Of a DNA stretch of 7,021 nt, positions 1 to 5,723 are shown one piece after another. Source of the DNA: an uncultured Collinsella sp. (GTDB lineage Bacteria; Actinomycetota; Coriobacteriia; Coriobacteriales; Coriobacteriaceae); NCBI GenBank assembly GCA_900754435.1, contig CAAECT010000189.1, positions 1 to 7,021 on the forward strand. Direction: 5' to 3'. The translations under genes were made by a program, and so were the position numbers. A model generated the notes under the pieces. It was not told where the DNA came from and did not search any database. It saw only the letters and a list, made by a program, of their open reading frames with translations. Every line of letters begins with the position of its first letter. Positions within the stretch are counted from its first letter, which is position 1.

Positions 1-211
1 AATAGCCGCCCACAGCATGTGCACCCATATATAATTCTGCACTGTTGTTTATACTACTCAGCAGTTATCAACAGCGAACATTAGCCGGTAAATTAACCCA
101 ACAACGCAGCAAGGCGGGGGCCTGGATACACGCAAAGCGCCAAACAACAACGCGTGTGCACAACGAGCTCGCCCGACGCAATCCGCCCGACCTCAGAAAG
201 CCGCTTACGAC
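1..211. other. Gene-free leader upstream of the first c-di-GMP gene
   Basis: I see no convincing coding sequence here. The reading frame of the downstream gene is open back to position 92 (TAA at 89-91), but it has no ATG, GTG or TTG start before 212, and its translation does not resemble the N-terminus of the downstream paralogue. The stretch is richer in A and T than the genes and holds the TATAAT listed separately. An imperfect dyad, CTGTTG (42-47) with CAACAG (69-74), has a 21-nt spacer and is too weak to call a structure. The end of any upstream gene lies outside the window. Confidence 0.6.
30..35 (+). promoter_or_regulatory. Candidate -10 element (TATAAT) for the GGDEF/EAL gene
   Basis: This is a perfect TATAAT hexamer in an AT-rich patch. 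No TTGACA-like -35 is visible 16-18 bp upstream and there is no TGn extension, so it stands alone. A second, poorer hexamer (TATACT) lies at 50-55. If it is used, the leader would be about 170 nt long, which is long for a gene with no obvious riboswitch. The role is inferred only from the match and the location. Confidence 0.3.
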
Positions 212-2929
212 ATGGATACTGTCAGCAATTACACCGAAACGCTCGAAAAGACCGTCCGTGACCTTCTCGAGCGTCAGGATGATCTGATTAGGACCGCCTT
301 TACCGACCAGCTTACCGGGCTTGGCAACCGTGGCGGCTTTGCCCGTTCCCTCGAGGAGCTCTGGGAGCAGGACACCCCCGTTACCATGGCGTTCATCGAT
401 ATCGACAATCTCAAGCACTGCAACGACGTCTTTGGCCATGACGAGGGCAACCGCTATATCTTGCAGGTAAGCCTTTATCTCAAGCTGTATATGAAGGTAG
501 ACGAGGCGGCATTTCGTCTGGGAGGCGACGAGTTTGCCATCCTATCTACGATTGCGACCGAGGACGACCTCGCCGAACGTCTGGAACACTGCCGAACGAT
601 CCTGCTCAAAAACAACGATTCCGAGATGCCCCACTCGTTTAGCTACGGAGTGTCACATGCCGACCCCGCCCTGGGCGAAGCCCCCAATCGCATGACGCTC
701 GATGCCGACCATCGTATGTACGACTACAAGCTACGTCATGCCGTGCACCTCGATCGACGCAATATCACGCAAGTCCACGCCGATGACTTCGAAATAAGCG
801 ATCGTATTTTCGACGCCTTTTCGATGCTCAACGAGGGCCGCTATTTCTTTATCGAGAACTTGGACAAACATCGCACCCTTTGGTCACAAGGTGCCTTGCG
901 CGATCTCGGTCTTCCTTCGGAGCACATAGACAACTGTCGCGATTACTGGAAAACGCGCGTGCATCCCGATGACCTTGAGGCCTACATCAACGACATCGAC
1001 CAGGTCTATAACGGCACCAAGCACCGTCGCGTCATGCAGTATCGTGTGCGCAATGCCGTCGGCGACTACGTCCTCTGCCGTGCTCGCGGGTTTCGCATCG
1101 ACGGCGACGAAAATGTCCCCTCGCTCTATGTCGGCGAGCTCGTCAACCACTCACTTGCCGAAACCGTCGACGCCGCGACAGGCCTCGGAACCCAGCGCAT
1201 GTTGGTCAATGCCATCGACGCCTGTCGTTGCGACCGTTGTGAGACGGGCCTTATAGCGGTGCGCGTTCGTGGCACGACAAAGCTCAACGAGCTCTACGGA
1301 GCCGAGGCTGTCGACAACATGCTCGCCGAATACGCAGGCCGCATGCTGTCGATCACCCGCGGCAGGAGCAGGGTCTACCGTTCACGTAGCGTCCAGTTCG
1401 TCGTGCTCAGCAATGACCTGGACCACGAGGCATTCGAGCAACTGACCCTCCACCTTAAAGAGGCCGTTTTCGCTCCTGTGCAAATCGCAGGCGACACCAT
1501 TGCTCCCGTCTGTCTTGTCGTCCCGACCTTTTACGAACGCCTGGACTCCCAAGCATCGACTGTTTTGGGCGAACTCGATCGTCGCCTTCGTACGGCCGGC
1601 GGACTTGTTCCCAACGACAGTCTGCCCATACCCGAGATGGAACGCAAAGGCGCCGTCGCCGAGCACCTCGACATGCTCACCGGTCTCTACCGACCCAGCG
1701 AGTTTATGCGCCGTGCCAATGCCTTCATCAAGGCAAGGCGCGACGGCGCTTGGTGTATCGCCACCGTCGACATGGGCCACATGCGCCTATTTAACAAATG
1801 GTATGGACAGGCCGAAGGCGACCGTATGCTTGCCGATGTGGGCACGGTGCTCAAGGATATCGAGAACGCCAACATGGGTGTCGCGGGATACTGGGGACAA
1901 GACGACTTTTGTCTGCTCATACCCTTTGAGCACGATTTCGTTCACCGTGTCTATGCGCGCGTGCGCGAGGCTGTAGCCAAGCACAACGACGGCGTAGGTT
2001 TTTGGCCGTCCATGGGCGTTTACCCCATCGACTCCAATGAGGAGATCACCATCGATGCGCAGGCAAAGGCCATGTTTACCAATCGGCGCGCAAAAAACGA
2101 CTTTAAGGAGCGCATTGCCATTTTCTGCCCCGCGGAGTACGAGCGCGAAGTCGCGTTCCACCACACGCTGACCGAATTCCAGTACGCGCTCTCAGATGGT
2201 CGTATTACCTACCACTTGCAGCCCCAGGTCGATATGGAAACCGGTGAGATTATTGGCGCCGAAGCACTCACCCGCTGGATTGACAAGGACGGCTCTCTCA
2301 TTTCGCCCGCAACGTTTATCCCCGCACTCGAGGAAAGCGGCTTTGTGGTGACGCTCGACAAGTACATTTGGCAGGGTGTCGCCTCGTGGCTGCGCGAGCG
2401 CATCGATCGAGGACTTCGTGTGGTTCCGGTTTCGCTTAATGTGTCGCGCGTGGATATCCTTGCCTGCGACGTTGCCGAACATATGGGGGCGCTTGCCGCC
2501 CAATACAACCTACCGCCCGAGCTCATGCGTATCGAGATCACCGAGACGGCTTATACGGGAGAGTCCGAGGCCGTGGACAAACTGACGGCCGACCTGCACA
2601 CCCGCGGCTTCTCGACCTATATGGACGATTTTGGCACCGGTCAGTCCACGCTCGCGATGCTCAAGAACGTCAACGTCGACGTCATCAAGCTCGACCGCGC
2701 CTTTGTACCCACCGACCGCGATCAAGGCCGCAGCACGCAAATCATTTCATCGATGCTCGAAATGGCGCAGTCGCTCCATCTGCCCGTCGAGGTCGAAGGC
2801 GTCGAGACAAATGAGCAGGCGAACATGCTACGACAAATGGGCGCCCGCTACGCTCAGGGCTTCCTCTACTACCGCCCCATGCCGGCGAAGGATTTTGAGG
2901 CATTGCTCGATGGTGGCAATAACAACTGA
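212..2929 (+). CDS. Cytoplasmic c-di-GMP turnover protein: GGDEF-PAS-GGDEF*-GGDEF*-EAL
   Basis: 905 aa, predicted to make and break cyclic di-GMP. A short helical coil (about 5-30) leads into GGDEF domain 1 (about 31-185), which keeps D63, N71, D72 and the signature GGDEF at 104-108. The RxxD inhibitory-site position reads KVDE (95-98), so the classical product-inhibition site is missing. A PAS_3-like domain follows (about 200-315, HPDD at 251-254). A degenerate GGDEF domain (about 318-460) has RSVQF (392-396) in place of GGDEF and a CxCxxC cluster (C338, C340, C343). A third GGDEF domain (about 486-640) reads GQDDF (562-566) and has lost the second Asp of DxD. The EAL domain (about 653-899) keeps all the motifs I would check: EALTR 684-688, N743, E775, DDFGTG 805-810, K826, EGVE 862-865 and Q882, so phosphodiesterase activity is likely. 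No membrane segments or signal peptide are seen. ATG 212 is the only standard start before the GGDEF domain, and its Shine-Dalgarno is weak. The net direction of activity cannot be read from sequence. Confidence 0.93.
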   Translation: MDTVSNYTETLEKTVRDLLERQDDLIRTAFTDQLTGLGNRGGFARSLEELWEQDTPVTMAFIDIDNLKHCNDVFGHDEGNRYILQVSLYLKLYMKVDEAAFRLGGDEFAILSTIATEDDLAERLEHCRTILLKNNDSEMPHSFSYGVSHADPALGEAPNRMTLDADHRMYDYKLRHAVHLDRRNITQVHADDFEISDRIFDAFSMLNEGRYFFIENLDKHRTLWSQGALRDLGLPSEHIDNCRDYWKTRVHPDDLEAYINDIDQVYNGTKHRRVMQYRVRNAVGDYVLCRARGFRIDGDENVPSLYVGELVNHSLAETVDAATGLGTQRMLVNAIDACRCDRCETGLIAVRVRGTTKLNELYGAEAVDNMLAEYAGRMLSITRGRSRVYRSRSVQFVVLSNDLDHEAFEQLTLHLKEAVFAPVQIAGDTIAPVCLVVPTFYERLDSQASTVLGELDRRLRTAGGLVPNDSLPIPEMERKGAVAEHLDMLTGLYRPSEFMRRANAFIKARRDGAWCIATVDMGHMRLFNKWYGQAEGDRMLADVGTVLKDIENANMGVAGYWGQDDFCLLIPFEHDFVHRVYARVREAVAKHNDGVGFWPSMGVYPIDSNEEITIDAQAKAMFTNRRAKNDFKERIAIFCPAEYEREVAFHHTLTEFQYALSDGRITYHLQPQVDMETGEIIGAEALTRWIDKDGSLISPATFIPALEESGFVVTLDKYIWQGVASWLRERIDRGLRVVPVSLNVSRVDILACDVAEHMGALAAQYNLPPELMRIEITETAYTGESEAVDKLTADLHTRGFSTYMDDFGTGQSTLAMLKNVNVDVIKLDRAFVPTDRDQGRSTQIISSMLEMAQSLHLPVEVEGVETNEQANMLRQMGARYAQGFLYYRPMPAKDFEALLDGGNNN

Positions 2930-2987
2930 TACGCTCGCGCGCAAAACGCCACCGCCGAAGGGGGAATTTGCCTCCATTAGCTAACTT

Positions 2988-3018
2988 ATATCCCCAATTC
3001 AAACCGAATTGGGGATAT
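2988..3018. repeat. Perfect 13-bp inverted repeat between the two c-di-GMP genes
   Basis: The arms ATATCCCCAATTC (2988-3000) and GAATTGGGGATAT (3006-3018) are exact reverse complements around the 5-nt loop AAACC. A T·G and a T-A pair can lengthen the stem to 15 bp. There is no run of T after it on either strand, so it is not a standard intrinsic terminator. Its 3' arm overlaps TATGAT (3016-3021), a 5/6 match to a -10 box, and ends 22 nt before the Shine-Dalgarno of the next gene. It could be an operator dyad, a 5'-leader hairpin or an mRNA-stabilising structure; the sequence does not decide. Confidence 0.8.
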
Positions 3019-3040
3019 GATACAAACCATTGTTCCGCCC

Positions 3041-3047
3041 AAGGAGG
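3041..3047 (+). promoter_or_regulatory. Strong ribosome binding site that fixes the start at 3057
   Basis: AAGGAGG sits 9 nt before ATG 3057. The frame is open further upstream to a TTG at 3030, but that codon lies before the Shine-Dalgarno, so the extra nine residues are not likely to be translated. Confidence 0.85.
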
Positions 3048-3056
3048 TTATCCATC

Positions 3057-4586
3057 ATGAACGAGTCATATCGCCTGGGTGAGCAATTGATTATTGCCTA
3101 TCTTCAGCGACTTGCGAATGGCATCTCGACCGCCGAACTCGATGTTGCCGCGCTGCCTGCTGAGCTACGCGCCGTTGGTGAGCAACTGCAAAAGACGCAT
3201 GCCATCCTGCAACAAGAGCGCCAGCTGCTTGAGCGCAACGCCTATATCGACCCGCTCACCAACTTGGGCAACCGCAGCGGACTCGACCGTCACGTCGAGC
3301 AACTCTGGCGCAAAGGCGACCCCTTCACCTGCGCCTATATTGACATCGACCATCTCAAACATTGCAATGATAGGTTTGGCCACGCCGAAGGCAATCGCTA
3401 TATTCTGAGCATCTGCCGCACGCTCTCCGAAGCCATGGAGCACAATGAGATGCTGTTCCGTATCGGTGGAGACGAGTTTGTGCTCATCTCGCTCTCCGCA
3501 AACGAGACTGAACTCGAGCAGCGCTTGGAACAGGTACGTACCGGACTGATCGAGGCGAGCTCAGGTGGCAAGGCGCCTATGATCGGCAGCTTTAGCTTTG
3601 GCTGCTCGCGCGTCGATCCACTTGCCGGCGACACGCGTCGCCAGATGACGATGGATGCTGATCGCAAGATGTATCGCTATAAGCTTATGCATCGTGTGCA
3701 GCAACCGAAAGACAATGACGCGCCGCAACGCCCAATCGTCGATCAGCTTCCCTGCAACGACCGGGTGTTCCAAGCGATCTCCATGAGCTCCGAGACGCGC
3801 TATCCGTTCATCCTTAACCTCGATACGGGAGAATCGCAATGGTCGGTCAACGCTGTGCGCGATTTTGCCCTGCCCTCCCAGCACCCTTTTAACTCGGTCG
3901 ATATGTGGCTTGCCCGCGTTCATCCCGAGGACCGCGACAACGTACGCGCCGAGCTCGACATGGTGATAAACGGCACGTGGCACTTCCACTACATGCAGTA
4001 CCGCGTGATGGATGCCACCGGAGCGTACGCGCTTTGCGACTGCACGGGCTACCGCTTGGACGGCACCGATACCGAGCCCAACATGTATGTGGGCATTATC
4101 ATCAACCGAAGCCTAGCGGATACGACCGATTCCGTGACCGGCCTGGGCGATGTCCACGCGCTGGTCAACGCTATTGGAGAGATGCGCCGCGTGGCGCGCG
4201 AGGCAGGCTTTATCGCCATTAAGGTCGACGATATCGCCGAGGTCAATGCCCGCTTTGGATTCGATGCAGGCGACCGTGTGCTCGCCGAAAGCGCCGCCTG
4301 CCTCATGGATTGTTCGCGCGGCAAGGGCCGCCTGTTCCGCTCGACGGGGCCAACGTTCATGGCACTCTTCGATGAGCTCGGCCCCGAGGCAATCGATGAG
4401 ATCGCAGACGACATCGAACGGTTCCTGGGTTCTCCCGTGCTCATCGGCTCGCTTGAATATCAGCCGCCCATTCGCGTGGCCACGCTTCATCTGGACGCTG
4501 TCGATCGACAGCCCGTTTCCATTTTGAACGAGCTCAAAGCGTTGCTTGGGAAAGCCGTGCAGGTGCCAGGTACCAAACTGGATTAG
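3057..4586 (+). CDS. Diguanylate cyclase: coil-GGDEF-PAS-degenerate GGDEF
   Basis: 509 aa, a predicted soluble diguanylate cyclase (two GTP to c-di-GMP) and a paralogue of the first half of the preceding protein. A helical N-terminus rich in E, Q, L and R (about 35-62) probably forms a dimerising coil. The GGDEF domain (about 62-215) keeps D96, D98, K101, N104, D105 and GGDEF at 137-141, so catalysis is plausible. The RxxD inhibitory-site position reads EHNE (128-131). A PAS_3-like domain follows (about 235-352, HPED at 289-292). A degenerate GGDEF domain (about 358-495) has TGPTF (430-434) in place of the signature. The protein ends there, at the point where the longer paralogue continues into its third GGDEF and EAL. 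The two share runs such as LKHCND, EGNRYIL and W-x-x-RVHP, yet their codons differ widely, so the duplication is not recent. No membrane segment is seen. The start is set by AAGGAGG. What the PAS-like domain senses is unknown. Confidence 0.92.
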   Translation: MNESYRLGEQLIIAYLQRLANGISTAELDVAALPAELRAVGEQLQKTHAILQQERQLLERNAYIDPLTNLGNRSGLDRHVEQLWRKGDPFTCAYIDIDHLKHCNDRFGHAEGNRYILSICRTLSEAMEHNEMLFRIGGDEFVLISLSANETELEQRLEQVRTGLIEASSGGKAPMIGSFSFGCSRVDPLAGDTRRQMTMDADRKMYRYKLMHRVQQPKDNDAPQRPIVDQLPCNDRVFQAISMSSETRYPFILNLDTGESQWSVNAVRDFALPSQHPFNSVDMWLARVHPEDRDNVRAELDMVINGTWHFHYMQYRVMDATGAYALCDCTGYRLDGTDTEPNMYVGIIINRSLADTTDSVTGLGDVHALVNAIGEMRRVAREAGFIAIKVDDIAEVNARFGFDAGDRVLAESAACLMDCSRGKGRLFRSTGPTFMALFDELGPEAIDEIADDIERFLGSPVLIGSLEYQPPIRVATLHLDAVDRQPVSILNELKALLGKAVQVPGTKLD

Positions 4587-4613
4587 CGCCGCGCCCGCGC
4601 CGCCCCCCCATCG

Positions 4614-4622
4614 TGCGATAAT
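4614..4622 (+). promoter_or_regulatory. Candidate extended -10 promoter for the flavoprotein gene
   Basis: TGCGATAAT matches the extended -10 pattern TGnTATAAT at every fixed base but one. The DNA just upstream is C-rich with no -35, which is compatible with an extended -10 promoter. Transcription would begin near 4629, giving a leader of about 30 nt. Confidence 0.4.
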
Positions 4623-4650
4623 CCTCTGCAGAAGTCACCAAAAGCAGAGG
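4623..4650 (+). promoter_or_regulatory. Inverted repeat overlapping the ribosome binding site of the flavoprotein gene
   Basis: CCTCTGC (4623-4629) and GCAGAGG (4644-4650) are exact complements with a 14-nt spacer, plus one outer T·G pair. The 3' arm contains part of the purine-rich AGAGGGAG (4646-4653) that serves ATG 4660. In RNA the stem would hide the Shine-Dalgarno; in DNA it would be a dyad just downstream of the -10. A transcript starting at the candidate promoter would lose most of the 5' arm, so the hairpin would form chiefly in read-through RNA from the gene upstream. That regulatory reading is inference. Confidence 0.5.
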
Positions 4651-4659
4651 GAGTTTGTG

Positions 4660-5241
4660 ATGAAGGTTCTTTTAGTCAACGGTAGCCCCAAGGCAAACGG
4701 CAACACCGCTCGCGCGCTTGCCGAAGTCGCCGAGCAATTGCATGCCGAGGGTATCGATACCGAGGTGTTCCAGCTGGGCGCCAAGCCCATTCGCGACTGC
4801 ATTGGCTGTGGTCAGTGCGGCAAGCTCGATTACCGCTGCACCTTTGACGACGACGAGGTCAACGAGCTCATTGCCGCCGCCGAGCAGGCAGACGGCTTTG
4901 TCTTTGGCTCGCCCGTCTATTACGCGCACCCCAGCGGCCGCATCCTCTCGGCCCTCGACCGCGCGTTTTATGCTGGCAGCAAGGCCTTTGCACACAAGCC
5001 GGGCGCTGCCGTCGCCGTTGCCCGTCGCGGCGGCACGTCGACGACCTTCGACGTACTCAACAAGTACTTCACCATCAACCAGATGCCTGTGGTAGCGTCC
5101 ACGTACTGGAACAACGTGTTTGGCTGCGTGCCCGGCGACGCCGACGGAGATGCCGAGGGTCTGGCCACCATGCGCAACATCGGCAAGAACATGGCCTGGC
5201 TCCTGCATTGTATCGAGGCAGGACAGGCTGCCGGCATCTAA
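4660..5241 (+). CDS. Flavodoxin-fold FMN reductase / iron-sulfur flavoprotein-like oxidoreductase
   Basis: 193 aa, the usual length for the NADPH-dependent FMN reductase family (flavodoxin fold). The FMN phosphate loop is NGSPKANGNT at 7-16, directly after the first strand. The second flavin-contact loop is GSPVYYAHPSG at 83-93. The C-terminal stretch EGLATMRNIGKNMAWLL (166-182) is a family hallmark. Cysteines C47, C50, C53 and C60 form CX2CX2CX6C, which matches the compact motif that binds a 4Fe-4S cluster in archaeal iron-sulfur flavoproteins. Many bacterial relatives keep a similar motif without a proven cluster. It is likely a cytosolic, multimeric redox enzyme; the electron acceptor cannot be told. 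The frame is open upstream to 4546, inside the preceding gene, but ATG 4660 has the Shine-Dalgarno AGAGGGAG six nt before it and begins exactly at the flavodoxin fold. An ArsC-like gene follows after 54 nt with no terminator between. Confidence 0.88.
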   Translation: MKVLLVNGSPKANGNTARALAEVAEQLHAEGIDTEVFQLGAKPIRDCIGCGQCGKLDYRCTFDDDEVNELIAAAEQADGFVFGSPVYYAHPSGRILSALDRAFYAGSKAFAHKPGAAVAVARRGGTSTTFDVLNKYFTINQMPVVASTYWNNVFGCVPGDADGDAEGLATMRNIGKNMAWLLHCIEAGQAAGI

Positions 5242-5295
5242 GCCCCCGAAGCCGATCGCGAGCGCACCAACTTTATCAGGTAGAACGGCGGGACC

Positions 5296-5637
5296 ATGAA
5301 TATTCAAATCTTCGGCACCAAAAAGTCTTTCGATACTAAGAAGGCCCAGCGCTATTTTAAGGAACGCCGCATTAAGGTGCAGTTTATCGACCTTAAGGAA
5401 AAGGAGATGAGCAAGGGCGAGCTCACGAGCGTGATGCAGGCGGTCGGTGGCATCGACAAGCTGCTCAACCCCAAAGCCAAGGACGAGGAGACGCTCGCGC
5501 TCATCCAGCACCTCACCCCTAGCCAGCGCTTCGACAAACTGCTCGAGAACCAGCAGGTTCTAGCCGAGCCCATCGTGCGCAACGGCAAGAAGGCCACCGT
5601 CGGTTATTGCCCCGATGTATGGGGAGCCTGGGAGTAG
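5296..5637 (+). CDS. ArsC/Spx-family thioredoxin-fold protein lacking the active-site cysteine
   Basis: 113 aa, matching the ArsC/Spx/YffB family in length and pattern. It opens with strand NIQIFGTKK, then a helix with DTKKAQRYF, then a strand and the FIDLKEK turn, and ends with the family's EPIVRNGKK and VGYCPDVW elements. In family members the loop after the first strand carries the redox cysteine (KNCDT or CFDT style). Here that site is S11 and the second CxxC position is T14. The only cysteine is C105 near the C-terminus. Arsenate reductase chemistry is therefore unlikely; a binding or regulatory role, or use of C105, is possible. S11 is encoded by TCT, one base from TGT (Cys), so a sequencing error must be considered. 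The Shine-Dalgarno is a modest GGCGGGA before ATG 5296. It may be co-transcribed with the flavoprotein gene. Confidence 0.85.
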   Translation: MNIQIFGTKKSFDTKKAQRYFKERRIKVQFIDLKEKEMSKGELTSVMQAVGGIDKLLNPKAKDEETLALIQHLTPSQRFDKLLENQQVLAEPIVRNGKKATVGYCPDVWGAWE

Positions 5638-5638
5638 C

Positions 5639-5668
5639 TTGTGTTATTTGCCGGCGCGTGGGTATAAG
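5639..5668 (+). promoter_or_regulatory. Weak candidate promoter for the COG0523 GTPase gene
   Basis: TTGTGT (5639-5644) and TATAAG (5663-5668) are spaced by 18 bp in the 86-bp gap before the GTPase gene. The -10 matches 5/6 and the -35 only loosely. I see no Zur-like palindrome in the gap, although metal-linked COG0523 genes are often controlled by Zur. Confidence 0.25.
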
Positions 5669-5713
5669 AGCAGGCGTTTGGCATAAGATTCAACTGTAAG
5701 CCATGTCTAACAA

Positions 5714-5719
5714 AGGAGG
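5714..5719 (+). promoter_or_regulatory. Ribosome binding site that fixes the GTPase start at 5724
   Basis: AGGAGG inside AAAGGAGGG lies 4 nt before ATG 5724. An in-frame ATG at 5703 lies before this site and would add seven residues that do not belong to the fold, so 5724 is the better start. Confidence 0.8.
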
Positions 5720-5723
5720 GCAC

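Noticed and set aside
128..150. Possible c-di-GMP (GEMM-I) riboswitch in the leader of the GGDEF/EAL gene, because of ACGCAAAGC at 130-138
   Set aside because: That word occurs in the GEMM-I core, but the first conserved strand, the GNRA hairpin before it and the tetraloop-receptor segment after it are missing. A covariance-model search (RF01051) would settle it.
3030..3056. Upstream TTG start for the diguanylate cyclase gene
   Set aside because: It lies before the AAGGAGG site, which is ideally placed for ATG 3057, and would translate through the Shine-Dalgarno.
4587..4612. Terminator after the diguanylate cyclase gene
   Set aside because: The stretch is C/G-rich with a run of seven C but has no stable stem followed by T residues.
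4546..4659. N-terminal extension of the flavoprotein frame
   Set aside because: The extra 38 codons overlap the end of the cyclase gene, have no flavodoxin features and precede a good ribosome site at 4646-4653.
4672..5511. 279-codon open frame on the minus strand opposite the flavoprotein and ArsC-like genes
   Set aside because: It spans two well-supported + strand genes and their gap, has no domain signature, and mirrors their codon bias.
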